Assembly: GCF_014805625.2 (NCBI RefSeq)
Contig: NW_023998414.1
Span: 22,092,352 to 22,156,351, forward strand
Length of the DNA stretch: 64,000 nucleotides
Direction: 5' to 3'
Source of the DNA: Glossina fuscipes
Taxonomy: Eukaryota > Arthropoda > Insecta > Diptera > Glossinidae
Shown: positions 34,571 through 47,295 of the stretch, piece after piece
Position numbering within the stretch: position 1 is the stretch's first letter
Layout of the letters: every line of letters begins with the position of its first letter
The notes under the pieces: generated by a model
The model's input: only the letters and a program-made list of their open reading frames with translations
Told to the model about the DNA's origin: nothing
Databases searched by the model: none
Translations under genes and position numbers: made by a program

Positions 34571-36340
34571 TTTTTTTGGCACATTTGACTTAACGTCTGT
34601 ACACGTTATATATAAATATATGTGTACATGTATGCAATTCAAATGATAATAATGGTGAACACGAATATATATATATATAGATATATATAAATGTATACAA
34701 GCACACACACGCACACACATCTAAACATATCCCCAGAAGTAGCAATACAAACTACCTTAGCTAGTATGTATTATTTAGAACGTTTTTCCACACATTTATA
34801 AAATTATTTTTACTTTTCTAATGCAGTAATTGTTTTGCAAGCATAATTATGCTTATGTGTATGTATTCGTTTCATTTTCGGCATTAAGTCAATTTGAGTT
34901 TTTAGAAGCTATTCAAATTTCGATTACAAGACTTCATTCTAATCGTTTTGCGCCAAACCTTTTCAGGTATACTATGACTGCTTAGAACTTACGCTAAATT
35001 CAATTTTTTAACGGCTAAACTGGTTGAGCGATTCGCCTTTTTTTTCTGGGATTGGTTACATTTTTAAAAATTTCCTTCACCTTATTATATCCCATATATC
35101 CATTTTGAGAGTTATCAAAGAAATTGTAAACACTCTCTTAAATAAATCTTTGGCTTATGTCTTTCAAATAAAAGATGGACATTTTGATAGCATACTTTTA
35201 GTTATTTTAATTATTCCAAAATACGATAAATTAATTGAAATCTATCCGGCTCTTTTGAAATGAATAGGCAGTTCGCCTAAGATCGAAATAACCGAATACA
35301 ATGAATAACGGGTTCGTGTTTTACGGTGAGTGCATTAAATTTCCTTAATTCTAAAAAATGGTCGTACGATCGCAACTGGCGATCTAACGTGTTATCATTC
35401 AATATCTCGGATATACCACAAGCTACAATTTCTTACCCAATGCTGGCCTATTCGCTTATGTAACCTTGGAACATAGCACAATGGCTTTTGCGTTGAAAAT
35501 CTGTTTTATTCACATTATTACAGTTGCGTCAGTTGCATATTTCTTTGCCAGTTTTTGCCACAATGAGCAAACTAAGAACGGAAATACGTAAGTGAACAGG
35601 AGAGAATTAATTGGTTCGAAATATTATATGACAAATCAAAAGTGCGCCTATCTATTATTTATGATTTATACGATATTGTAGGACCTTGTAGGAGCAGTAG
35701 ACATTTGAAGAAATATTTCGCTTCATTTATTCATATGACTTTTTTTGACGTTTTTTTTTTTTTACAATTGAGAGCAAATCGTTCATAATATCCACGAGAC
35801 TTTGAAATGATGATCACAGTTTTGCTAGACGGACAGGCAAGTAGACGTGACTGATCAAGAGAGACTCGTTTGCTAAACCAAATATATAAACTGCGTTAGT
35901 GTGTACAATTTATATCGTAATATCTTCCTATTATGGTTATGACAAGTAGCTATTGATATCTGTAATGCAGAAAGAAAACCATTCTCTTTTTATCGTATTT
36001 GATGAGCTGTTAATAAAAGTGTTCTTTTAATTCCAGCTCCCTTAGATAGGCAACAGATTTTAATTTCTTTGGTTTTTAAAAAATATCTCATAAATACACC
36101 CAAGCGATTAAGAGAACAAGAAAACACAAATAATATTTTTTTTTGTTTTTCATTAAATTAGTTCTTTCTTAAGAAAACAGATACAAAGACTACTGAAGGG
36201 AAATTTTTACATCGATTGCTGGCATTGTGTTGTAAAATTTTTGTGTTACTCATTAACTCGTTGTTGTGTGTTTGAAAATGAGAGAAAAACAAAAAAGAGA
36301 GAGCATCATTAATTATACGAATATAAATCTAGATATTCTC
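34571..36340. other. intron 1, AT-rich
   Basis: (TA)n and (CA)n at 34664-34718; nothing coding. A short AGACGGACAGGCAAG at 35829 may be another scrap of the dispersed repeats. AG|GT at 34966 is noted as a weak recursive-splice candidate. Confidence 0.45.
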
Positions 36341-36350
36341 ATCAAAACAC

Positions 36351-36444
36351 ACAGCAAAGCAAATTTTACTCTCAGAGAGACATTCTTACTCACAATCAGA
36401 GATCGGTGCCTTCCATAAGAACAGCAAAGCAAATTTTACTCTCA
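36351..36444 (+). repeat. 24-bp direct repeat at 70-bp spacing
   Basis: ACAGCAAAGCAAATTTTACT plus CTCA occurs identically at 36351-36374 and 36421-36444. The interval between them is otherwise unrelated. Confidence 0.9.
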
Positions 36445-36984
36445 AAAAGGCAACATTTTAAATGAAAAAACGAATATAAACGTCGTTTCTTAAAAACTAA
36501 TATATATTAAATAAATATATACGTACATAATTTAGTATTCTCTTAATATTTAACAGCATATTTTCAATTTTTAATGTTTAAAGTTAGTCATAATAATTCA
36601 TTTATAAACTTTTGTATAATTTTATTTCATTTATATAAAAAATATCCTTCAAATCGTTCCATGGAACTTGGAAAAGCTATGGCCAGGATAAAATAAAGAA
36701 TTTCGTTGCTTGCGGAGATTACGTTCTATAAATTGAAGACTTAAATTTGACTGTCATATTATGAATATTATGAAAAAAGTTCTATAAAGATAATCGCGTA
36801 CAAACTCACTAAAGTTGCAAAAGTATTTAAAATATCTATGGATTTTCTATGAGCATATAGCTGCACATTATCTCTTCAACATGTCTCGACTTAATAACCC
36901 TTTAGAACCTTTAACACTGAAATACTATCTATCTCTTTGGCTTTGCAAAAAAGCCCTTAATATAAAAGAGTGCAGAGCACTTAC

Positions 36985-37085
36985 AGTGTAAGAATTTTGC
37001 ACTTCAGCACTTTGTGAGGTCTATGAAGCTTCTTTCGGAGTGTTGCAAACATTTTGATAAAATAAATATGCTTCCCGTCTCTAGC
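36985..37085 (+). repeat. dispersed non-coding repeat, terminal fragment
   Basis: CACTTTGTGAGGTCTATGAA, GCTTCTTTCGGAGTGTTGCA, AACATTTTGATAAAATAAAT and ATGCTTCCCGTC match the last 90 bases of copies 2b and 3. Confidence 0.65.
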
Positions 37086-37137
37086 TAAACGAGCTAACAT
37101 GTCTTGCGTGTCTTTGCCGTTGTTGTTGCTTGTATAG

Positions 37138-37182
37138 TCTCAGTCAGTTTCAGTCAGTTCGGCAGCCAAGTCAGTCGCTTTT
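37138..37182 (+). promoter_or_regulatory. candidate core promoter: TCAGTY initiators with DPE-like spacing
   Basis: TCAGTC at 37140-37145 and TCAGTT at 37144-37149 match the fly initiator TCAGTY. Taking the A at 37142 or 37146 as +1, AGTCA (37169) and AGTCG (37173) fall at +28, fitting the DPE consensus RGWYV. No TATA box is evident. It lies 1.35 kb upstream of the alternative first coding exon and could be its promoter. The CAGT motif is itself reiterated here, so part of the match may come from a short repeat. Confidence 0.35.
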
Positions 37183-38490
37183 TTCTCTTTCTCGAAGTAA
37201 TATACGTAAATGTTCATATATATACATTTTTACTCTTTGATAAAGATGTGTACATATTTCGTTGTGAGAGCTTATGCGAAATAATATATATAAATATATA
37301 TATGTACTACCGAGAACAAGACTATACACAATAAATACTTTTACATACGATTAATTAATTAAAATATATTTCTTATTGTTCAACTTACGATCATTTCGTT
37401 TAGACGTTTAGTTTTCAATTTGTCTTATTAACGGTTTCACCTAAACGTCTTGTCTTTAAAACTAAATATTTCTGTGCAAATGTTTATGGGCAAGAAGAAA
37501 TAAACATAACAAGTTCGTAAGGAAAATGAATTTAAAAAAATTACTAAATAAATAAATAAAATATTAATTAATAAAGTTTATGCACAAAAATTTAAAGACT
37601 TTTTGTCAAAATATTTTAAAAACAAAAGCAAGCAAGATGGAGAAAATTTAATTCTTCTTCATAAAAAATGTATGTCATGTGTATGAAATGATTGCAAGGC
37701 AAGTTAAAGCAACAATTGTGATACTCAGCATTTCTCTAATGACAAAAAAACGCAGCTGCCGATAAATGTGCGCTTACGGTAGCTTCAAAACACAAAACAG
37801 ATAAACGTCTATACGTATATACGTTTGGCATTTAAACAAAATATGCAGCATAATAATAACGCAAGCCTTTCTTAATAATAACGCGCTTATGTGTGTGTGT
37901 GTGCATAAAACAATTTACAAAAATTTTTTCAAAAAAAAGAAACGTTGATTAAAAAGTTGTTTTCAAGGGATGCATCTTTCTTTCTAACTCGCTAGAGGCT
38001 TGGAGTGGTAAGCCCTTCCTAAAATTCATTGTTCTCTGTTTTAACAGGTGCATTTATTATTTATGTTAAACTAACTGTGTAGGCGCAAAGAAAATTGCCA
38101 CAAAAACTATAGTTTTAAGGTGTCATCCTTAGAAAGAAAGATTAACGTGAATAAAACATCCCCTAAAGGAAAACAAGAAAAAAACAAAACATTATGCATG
38201 GCTGACTGACTGACTGCCTGTTAAAACCCTTTTCGGAGTTACTGAACAAAAGCATAAACAATACCAATAAAATATTAATGGTTTGATGTATAAGCATAAC
38301 TCTGTTAACTGAACCATATAAATGATTTTTGAATAGTATATAAAATACATAGGAGAATCAACAGTAAGAACGTGTTGTTATTACAAGCTACTGCATAAGC
38401 AAATATTAATTTAAATAATAGCAGATTCCTTCCTCTCTTGCCATATACAAAACGATACAACGAATTTTACAATAACAACATTTAACGATA
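37183..38490 (+). other. possible 5' leader of the alternative transcript
   Basis: No gene seen. Contains (GT)n at 37891-37902, and a T-rich acceptor-like CTCTGTTTTAACAG at 38034-38047 that could splice a leader. Stops in all frames keep it non-coding, and ATGs are numerous, so a fully unspliced leader would carry many uORFs. Confidence 0.4.
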
Positions 38491-38748
38491 ATGGATACTG
38501 TGGCTATCAAAACCTCCCCGCCTCATGCACCTCTATCGTCATCGCTGCAAAAGCATTTAAAACATAATAATTCAAGCAGCATCACTAGCAGTTGTGCTAC
38601 TAGCAGCAGCAGCAGCAGTAGTAATAGTAATAATGCTAGCACTAATAATAGTGCTAGTGTTGGTAATAATGCCACTTCAAACAGCACTTCATCAAATGAT
38701 TTGTTGTATACAAAATCGAGTATTGGTGCATTTTTTCAAACTTGCAAG
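38491..38748 (+). CDS. ec: probable alternative first coding exon of echinus (Ser/Asn-rich N-terminus, no Cys box)
   Basis: An open frame from ATG 38491 gives 86 residues up to a good donor, TGCAAG|GTAAGC, again in phase 0. An in-frame TAA at 38473-38475 precedes the ATG. Residues 1-27 (MDTVAIKTSPPHAPLSSSLQ...) are followed by a low-complexity Ser/Asn/Thr stretch at 28-70, encoded partly by AGC/AAT triplet runs of the kind common in fly regulatory proteins, then LLYTKSSIGAFFQTCK before the donor. Homopolymeric Ser/Asn in clean frame, the donor and the phase match to 52966 support a real exon. Spliced there, the protein would start with this region and continue [10 protein letters not shown], lacking the catalytic Cys. 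It could instead be a first exon of a nested gene, but no partner exon was seen. No functional domain is recognised. Confidence 0.6.
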
Positions 38749-39678
38749 GTAAGCTTCATTAATGATTATATTAACACTTGAAGTAAAAAGAAAAAAAAAA
38801 TCATTTACTGGAATTTTTTCCTCTTCTTAACATTTTCATTCATTCATTGATTTTTTGCACATTTCCATAATGATTTTATAATCGTAACTCCATTGCCATA
38901 AAGTTTTACTTAAGCACTTGGGAATGCTTAGCTATTCATACAATAAATAAATTGCATTCATGCACTAATACGTGTGAATGTAAAAAACAAATAAAAATAA
39001 AAAAAAAATCATACACAACATATTTTGAGCAAAGATTCATGTTGTTCATGTTATTACAATGGATTTATTGCGACACAGTGTCTCACTTTATAAATGCATT
39101 ACAATACATGAAATAGTCGAACAAATTTTAAAACGGCCCTTTAACTTACTTAACTGCAATCGTACTCAAATATTTTTACTTTTACTTTATCTTACAAATT
39201 CGAAATTCGAAATAAATATCTTGAAAAGTCATAAAACATTTTCTCCTACTCTTAGATGAAATATGAAAATACTCAAGTGCCATTATGTTGTTTAAGGTAA
39301 ATTAAGAATTAAGTTTTGTTTCTCTTTTCAATGTTCTGCCTTGTTTTCATATTTTCATTTTTAATTAATACGTAAACGTTTTCAGCATTAATAGCACTCG
39401 TCTATTAAAAAATTATTTCATTGCATATAAAAACCTTTAAAATTCCATTCAATTTCCCCATTCCCCGTTCGACTTTTAAGCACTTGAAACGATAGATGAT
39501 TTAATTGGCTCTTATGCTCTTAAGTACGGGAAAGATATATATATATATATGTTTTTGTCATTACAAGAAGCTTTAACCGAACTTTGGATACTCTTCAAGT
39601 CTGTTCCAAATAGGAGGCATACAAATAGTCAGTTCACTATTGGCTATTATTGATCAACATAAGATCATGATGATGATA

Positions 39679-39710
<32 letters not shown>

Positions 39711-40660
39711 ATGTATTGAAAAATCAATCGACGAGTTTCCAAGTTGCTTTATTTAATCATATAACTTGAATATGCTTAGAAACGATTTCCCTTCATTTGC
39801 TTACCTTCCGGTTCTCGGCCTGTTGAGGCCATTCTCAGGGGATTCGTCGGGAACATTTGTATGGAATTGTAACTTTCTAGCCGCAATTTTTACCAACAAA
39901 GCATTCACTCTTCCGACTCAGATATTTTTTTTTGTCCTAAGTGACCTATGGATGCGCTAAGATCACCTCGGATTAAATTTTGAAAATATTTAGAGAATTC
40001 TAGTGGGCGTCAGTTTTCCTATATTAAGCAAACTAATTTGCCGATGACATGCGGGTCGTGAAAGGAATTGTACAAGGTTTAGGTAACACTCACCTTTGGA
40101 TAACAGATATCAGATGAACAGGGTGTCTTTGAACATTTTCAGGAATGCTTGTGTTACTAACAACTGCGTCACTCTACTTAGTTAGGAAATATATATCAAA
40201 GAAATTTGTCAACATTTTTTTTTAAGCCCATATTTTCGATACTTTGAAGCAGAGTCACTTTCGAAAACACATTTATTAAAACAGAAAACAAACAAATGCA
40301 AAATGGTTTGTAAAAATCTGTGTTGTTATTAGACGTTTTTTTTTTTTTTGTTTTTTTGTTTTTTTGATTGATTTCAACAACATTAACAACGTAGGAAGAA
40401 TTTATGGCAATTGGAATATCGCGTCATAAATAAGTGCCCCTTAATATCGTACGATATTGCGAATAATCTAATCAATGCTCTTCATATTTTCATTTCTTTC
40501 ATGCTATTATTCCCAATAGAAAAGGGCAGAAGTACGGCAATCCTGTCTGTCTGACACGCATCGCAAACGAAGGGTTTCGAAGCATATCAAAATATTTTTA
40601 ATTGTGTTTATTATCATGATTTTATTTTCTTATTATTATTATTCTTAAACCCGGCACTAA
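38749..40660. other. intron following the alternative exon
   Basis: Begins with donor GTAAGC. The rest is AT-rich with (TA)n at 39535-39550, (GAT)n at 39667-39709 and T tracts at 40335-40365. No exon recognised. Confidence 0.6.
39667..39709. repeat. (GAT)n microsatellite
   Basis: ATGATGATGATAATGATGAT and so on, about 14 triplets with one AAT interruption. Confidence 0.9.
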
Positions 40661-40664
40661 AGCA

Positions 40665-40700
40665 TGAATTGTTGAAACGAAGCGTTAGAGATCCCAAAAA

Positions 40701-40736
<36 letters not shown>

Positions 40737-41105
40737 TCTTCATCAGCATCGAATTTTGAATCGATTTAAGCCTTTAAAACGACTGGTTCAAAAATCCCTT
40801 ACGGGTATAAAAATTCTTGGCCAGTTTCAAATTTGGATTGCGCCCAAGCATGTCCGTCTACTCATTTGTCCATTTGCCCAACTCTTCCCTCCCGATCACC
40901 AAAACGGAGTATATCGCCTACGAGTTTGGAAAAGAGTTTGAAAGTGATTTAAACAGGCCGAGGAGCACGCCTACAACGCCCATACCTCTGTGCAGCCAAA
41001 ATTGTTGCGAAGTAAATTTGCATGAAATTTATCTACACAAATAGAACAGCGGTGATGGGTATAAAAGAGTCGATTCCAATCGAATATAACTTTCTTACTT
41101 GTTTC
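40665..41105 (-). repeat. dispersed non-coding repeat, copy 5
   Basis: GAAGCGTTAGAGATCCCAAA then (TA)n, CAGCATCGAATTTTGAATCG, GCATGTCCGTCTACTC, TATCGCCTACGAGTTTG, GAGCACGCCTACAACGCCCA and the terminus CCAATCGAATATAACTTTCT, TACTTG. A clean copy of the minus orientation, with a (TA)n expansion at 40702-40734 where other copies have a short 'tatatat'. Confidence 0.75.
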
Positions 41106-41187
41106 TTGTTTGCTTTTTTTTAACGTAATCCCTCGGTCTGTGAATGCCTCCCATGCGTGTACCACCGTCATGGGCTAAACCAAGTCC

Positions 41188-41213
41188 TGAGAGAGAGAGA
41201 GAGAGAGAGAGAG
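41188..41213. repeat. (GA)n microsatellite
   Basis: Thirteen GA units. Confidence 0.9.
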
Positions 41214-42197
41214 TGAAGAGAGAAGATAGGGAATAGCAGCAGTTTGGTAGATAGGTGTCCGACTGGTGAGTGATATAGTTGTATAGACCGCTATGAGCAG
41301 ACAGCAATAATTTCTTGGTTTGTAAACAATATTTTGGAATTGGGAGCGACCCTGTGTGCATCAGAATCGTATAAACTTTTCATACGACACACTTCGATAA
41401 GACATCTTTGGTAGCATCGATGGATCTATGCAAACTTCATAATATTTCATTGGCTTGCCCGATGATGAGATGATGAAATCCGTTCCCTGTATCGTTCAAA
41501 TTGCGAAAAAAAAACCATCATTTAAGCGGACATTATAATGGAATACAGCATTGGGTGATCTGTATCGGTCTGCCTATCTACGCTTATATTATATATTTCT
41601 ATAGGCGATAGATTTATCTTGCCAGCCCAACAAAGGCTAAACTGTTCTTCGACAAGAAGCAACGGTATTTGCTTCAAAACAAAATTACCAGAATATATGC
41701 ATTTCTTATAGTGTATGCACGTCTGTACTTTACTCGTGAAATACTGCGAGAGACGGCTTAAGAAAGTTTACACGTGATGCATAACTTAAACAAAGTGATA
41801 AAGAAAAAGTTTAATTAGCATTAAAAGGTAAGAACAAGAGACCGCTTAAAATACATAAATTTCCACAAATACATGACGAGCATAAATATTTATTTGATTC
41901 TTAATGTTTTCTATTTTTGTAATTAGTTTTTTTTTTTTTTTTTTTTTTTCTTTTTCATGGTTTTATTTTCTTTTGCGGTTGCAGTTTTCTCAACTGTAAT
42001 TGGTTTTCCACATTTTCTCTTTTCAAATTTGCAATGATTTCCTTTTTTAATTTAGTTTCTAGGATTTTAGTTAGAATCACATTTTTGTATTTGTTTTATT
42101 ATGTGTCTCTTGTCTTTGAAAAGTAAACCTTTTTTCTTTTTTTTTTGAATTGAGAATTAAGCCATAAATTAATGACAGATGGTTTGCGTATTTGTTG

Positions 42198-42234
<37 letters not shown>

Positions 42235-43044
42235 GTGCAAAAATCACTTCTCATCTCTGCGTCAACGATAGTCATAATCGGAATTTAAAAATCTGTACTA
42301 TTATGCATTCATAAAGGTGGAGTATCTATAATTCGTTTGCAGCAGAATATATATTGAAGTCTATTACTTGCTCTCTGCTTTGGCTATAAATAATTTTATG
42401 ACACTTCTGAGGTTAACCCAAAGTTTTACTGCTTCAAATTACTGTTCGTGTACAATAAATTTCTTTAGTTACTTGCTGTTTGTTTACATATTGCTTGTCC
42501 TTGTTACCCTTAAAATAAAGCGAAGAACATATTCAGGTGTTGAAATATACCGACAAACACCAGTAAGTACATTATAAAGTTTTTTTTTTTTTTTTGTGCC
42601 GATGCAATTGATTATGTCAGCAAGAGTAAGCATCAAAAAGAAAAAGGAAAAATGAACAAAAAAAAAAAGAATACCGGAGGAAACCGCAAAACTTTACGAT
42701 TTTGTTTTTTTTTCTTATTTTTTTTTGCTGGCTAACGAAAAGTATTCCAAACATGCTTGCCTGCTTGCTTGCTTGCTTGCATCTTAGCATAGGAAATGTA
42801 TATAAAAAACGGTCTTGAAACACATGGTTGTAGCAAGCAGTTAACAGATGTGCTGTCTGTTTTCATACAATAGTTGAGCAAAAATGATACAAGTCTTTAA
42901 GAATCGGTTAAAAAGAACATGAAAAAACTAACAAGAATATACCATAATCGCCCCGAGTCGAATTGCGAATACTTATCAAAAAGTTTTACTATTTTTGATA
43001 AAAATGCACGAGATTGTCTCTTCTTAGGACTTGCTTATGTTAGT
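41214..43044. other. intron, AT-rich
   Basis: Poly-T 41929-41949, poly-A 42200-42229 and a (TTGC)n run at 42759-42780. No gene recognised. Confidence 0.5.
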
Positions 43045-43345
43045 CGTCTTCTCGATCCGTCTGAGTGGACGAGTAGTTCAGAATCGCGAACGAGCAAGTC
43101 AGTGATCGCCAGTTCAAATCCCAACTGGGCTAGAATTTTCGTTGCTTGTCACTATGGTGGGCGCTCAGTCAATAAAAGGCGATATAACATTTACTTATCT
43201 ATTGGGCACAGCCAACCATTAGCTGCCGCGCCACCATCTCTCTACTTCGTTTCCTCTTTATGGCAGTCACCGTGTTACGCGAGTAAGGGCCATTCCCTGG
43301 ATGACCCTGGGGGTAATATAAAAAACAATAGAAATAGAAAGAAGG
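43045..43345 (+). mobile_element. tRNA-derived SINE, copy 2 (best preserved head)
   Basis: The head has an A-box-like TCTGAGTGGAC (43060-43070) and a B-box AGTTCAAATCC (43111-43121), spaced as in a tRNA gene. The body has TTGCTTGTCACTATGGTGGG, CGCTCAGTCAATAAAAGGCG and CCGCGCCACCATCTCTCTAC, and the tail GGGGGTAATATAAAAAACAA. The 143-codon open frame at 42919-43350 runs straight through this element and is therefore not treated as a gene. Confidence 0.75.
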
Positions 43346-45054
43346 TGTAGACATTAAAGCATGATTTCCTAAAAAACGTGTAATGCCTTACAACGTCTTC
43401 TAGGTCGTAGGTATTTATTGAAGCTCTCCGTTGCTAATCGACATCTTTGCCTTGTGCCGTTTATAAGTAAGATAACAGTGAAGATTTACGCTTGTTAAAT
43501 CAATGGCGCACACTAGGTAAGCCTAGGTAAAGACATTAGGAAAAATAGTGTTACTTAGTCCCAAATCTGAATATATGTAAGTATGAATTAATTGGGAAAA
43601 AAAATATTTAGTTTGCTGTATTGTATCAAAGCTTAATTGATGAGCAATCAGTTTTTGCCAAACCTTCCAAACCATTCCAAATTGTGGCAAAGGAGTACAG
43701 AGATGGAAGAAGACCACTTTAAAAATTATTGCTTTTGTAAGAGATCACTCAATAACCTCGTAGTATGACATATGGATACAGTCGTAATTGAAAAATTCAT
43801 ATGATTTTGAAATAGTGCTTTTAACCTGCCACCATTAGCTTAGTTTTGTTCTTGTCGAAAAAAAGGAAAAGTCTAAATATCTCTATGTACAGATATGTAT
43901 AGCGTCACTGAATAATGTCGGAATGTTGTGAAATTTTGACACGTGGCATTAGAAACTTCATACTATCTAAGAATCATATCGGTTTGTCAATCGCTACGCT
44001 ATGTCCTTATGTCGTCCTACGATATTATTGAGGTATATATCATCTTTGTATATTAATTTAGTCAGCGAAATAATTATTTCTTAAAGTACTAGCATCTAAG
44101 GCTATCTATCTACCGGCTTTATTAAAAAATCTACTGCACTGGAGACTTGAATCTTCGATCATAGGGTTGTTTGCCCCGATGCTTTATTTGCTCGGCCAAG
44201 CAGATGGATGGATGTATATCTAATAAATCAAATATATCTGAAGTTTGTAGAGGCATAAAAAAATGCAATTTACCATCTACCTACATACATAAAATTTACA
44301 GTTTTTTCTCTTCCGAAATATCTTTATACAATTTACTGAAACATTTTAGCGCCATTTTGCTTTGCAGAAGTCAATAAAATAAATTTTACTAACTGTTGCA
44401 TGTGTGTGTTTGTGTGTGTGTCTGTCTGTGTGTGTGTGTATGTGTGGGTTGGTATTAATGGATATTTAATTTATAATAAAAACGTTTTTTAAATATTATT
44501 GGATTTTAAAGCACTTTTGATATATTTAAATAACTGAAGTAAAAAAAAAAAAAAAAAAAAACAAAAATCTTTTTATAAACAAAGTTCATTACGTAATCTA
44601 AACACATTATGTGTATGTAACAAGCGCGATTTGATCTTTTTTTTTCTTTTATTTATTTATATTTTTCTTGTTTTTGTTTTCCTTCAACTACTCACGTCTG
44701 ACTTGTAGACAAGAGTCAAGTAATTTAGCTTTTAAAGCAAAAGTTTTTAGACCGGATATCGAGAAGATGTCATGTAGTGTTTGAAGTGAATTGAGAGATG
44801 ACATTACAATATTATTTATTTATTTATTTTATATCCCTAACCATAGGTAAAGTTATTGGCGACAACATAGCTATGGGCATGAATTAAAATTACTTATCAT
44901 TTATTGAACAATGATAAGTTTTTGTATTCATTTCATATCATACTTATATTCATTTTAAGCCTTAACGATCAGAAGATTTTAGATCAAATCGCTAGTGATG
45001 TTATCAGCATAGTCATGAAGCCTTCGACACATACACACTCTAGCGTTTATTAGC
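43346..45054. other. intron, AT-rich
   Basis: (GT)n-rich sequence at 44400-44448 and a 20-base poly-A around 44541-44561. No gene recognised. Confidence 0.5.
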
Positions 45055-45330
45055 TTCCACTAGATTTATAGTGAAAAGGTTTTGCGTTTATAGTGAAAAG
45101 AAAACAATATTTCTAAAAGCATGTTCAAGTGATATGCTGAGGAAACTCGCAACATGATCCGAAAATGTAGCTTAAATCTCAATCTTTTCCTTATCCGAAG
45201 ATAAATGAAAACTATTGTGAAAGTGCATCATAGTTAAGAATTGGAAAAAGATCCATACATTTCTTTTTGTCCGAAAATAAAGCTACTATTTCGATTTTCT
45301 TTTATCCGAAGACAAATAAATATTCAAAGC
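45055..45330. repeat. diverged short repeats (TTATCCGAAGAYAAAT and TTATAGTGAAAAG)
   Basis: TTTATAGTGAAAAGG at 45065 and TTTATAGTGAAAAGA at 45087; then TTATCCGAAGATAAATGAAA (45190), TTGTCCGAAAATAAAGC (45267) and TTATCCGAAGACAAATAAAT (45302). Unit length is irregular. Confidence 0.55.
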
Positions 45331-47256
45331 GAGAGTGGTTATCGATTTACAGCGTTATAATCTGAAAATCTGAAATTTACTTTGAAATTTATCGTAAAAA
45401 GGAATTCAATATTGAATCAAAGAAAGAATATTTGCATAAAAGTTCCATAGTAAGGAATTCTTGATTATACACGAAACAGAAGAAATGATTTTATTCATCT
45501 TGAAAATTCTAAAATATCTAATAACATAAAGAATATGAGAATGTCTATGAGTACTATTTCATATGTTTGCCCATTTCCGGGTAAACCATCACGCCAACTA
45601 CATGCTACTCACCTAGATAGCGCAGGATCTTATCCCGAACTAGGCAAAAAGTTGTGTTGATCAGACTCGAGCAGGCCAGCATGAAATCTATAACCAGAAA
45701 GCGAAACCACAGTTGAATATTGAAACGTTGCTCTAGCTAAAAATTTATTTAAGCTTTTGTTAACATATGGTCCATTAAATTCTTTAGATCATCTTTGTAT
45801 AAACTCCAACATGAATATCAAACTTGAGTTTTGAGTCGAAAACCACATCTATTTGGTTGCGATTATGACTACAATAATGATAGAGCAACGTATTAATCAA
45901 AGCAAGAGATAACTTTTACTTATTTATTTACTTCTTTTTTTTTTTTTTTGTGAATTCAGTGCCATGTAATTATTTACATATACGTGTACAGGTTCTTAAG
46001 GAAAAAAGATTGATTCGATTGTAAGCAGAAGCTGATAAAACGAAAAAATTGCAGGATGAACGTTAGGTTAATTTGGTAGACTGCATTGGGAGGGCTCGAG
46101 ATGGAACAGAAATAGAAATGATATTCTTCTATATAAAATATTTATTAAGTTTATTTATTTATAAATGATTCGTTGCAATTGCCAAGTGAACGCAATAAAG
46201 TATCTGTGTAAGCAATTAAAAAACAAAAGACTTAAGAAACGAACTTGAAAAAGTTTTAGGATTAGTTCCCTTGCATATCCCAGCATAAATAAGTAAATGA
46301 AATGCATATATAAAAAGTGTAAGACATGCGTTTTCGACAAATTATTATAATTATAACACATAGCGAGAGAGATAAGGAATTTGCTTTTTATTATGCTTTC
46401 AATCGATAGACATTTGATTAAACAATCATATAATCATCAATTGATCATAATGTATGTAGGCGGAAATTGATATAAAAATTTGTTTAATTTAGCAAAAGGC
46501 TAGGAATAATACTATTGGGATACTATTGGGATTATATTAAGGATCTTATAAATTATTGTCTGGAAAATTATAACGGAGATGACTTAAATGCAACTACATT
46601 TTTTTATTGGCCACCTAATGGAATTGTAAAATTTTTAACACTTTTTTTTTTTTTTTTTTGTCTGTTTGTGATTCTTTTATCATCACTACTATAGGCATGA
46701 ATGTATATGCGATACTGTGAAAGTTTCTTATTTAGTTAGTCAGTCAGTCAGTCAGTCAGTCAGTCTGTGTACAATCAACAGACCTGAACAGCATTGAAAT
46801 ATAAAGAAACGTCTTGTTAAAATTTTCTATACAATAAAATTATCAAAGCTTGAAAGTAATACATATAACAATTATAACCGTATATCTATATATGCATGCA
46901 TGTATGTATGTAGATTTGCCGTTCAATCATATTCAAATGTAAACCTTAGACAGGCGTTACTGGAGATTGTTTTAAGTCATAATAGTACAACTTAATTGCT
47001 ACCAGTTTTTCCTTTTGTAAAACGACGAAGTGGCGTTTTCGATCAAAATAATTACTCTTGTACAAAAATTAAATTAAATATTATGTAATACACAAAGTCA
47101 AAGAGGAAAAAAGCATGGAAAAACGATATAGCGGACCACGGTCTACCGTTAACTTTCCTATGCCACTTCATTAATTTAAGACTTTTCAAAAGAAAGCGCT
47201 GCATGGCACGTGGTCGAAATACATATCTCATCCGAAGTATTTTCAATAGCATTGTA

Positions 47257-47295
<39 letters not shown>

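Noticed and set aside
42919..43350. 143-codon open frame, the longest in the window
   Set aside because: It runs through the tRNA-derived SINE at 43045-43345 and its second half is the SINE body; it has no domain and no splice context.
46735..46770. TCAGTC cluster as a promoter
   Set aside because: It is a pure (GTCA)n microsatellite with no spaced DPE distinct from the repeat.
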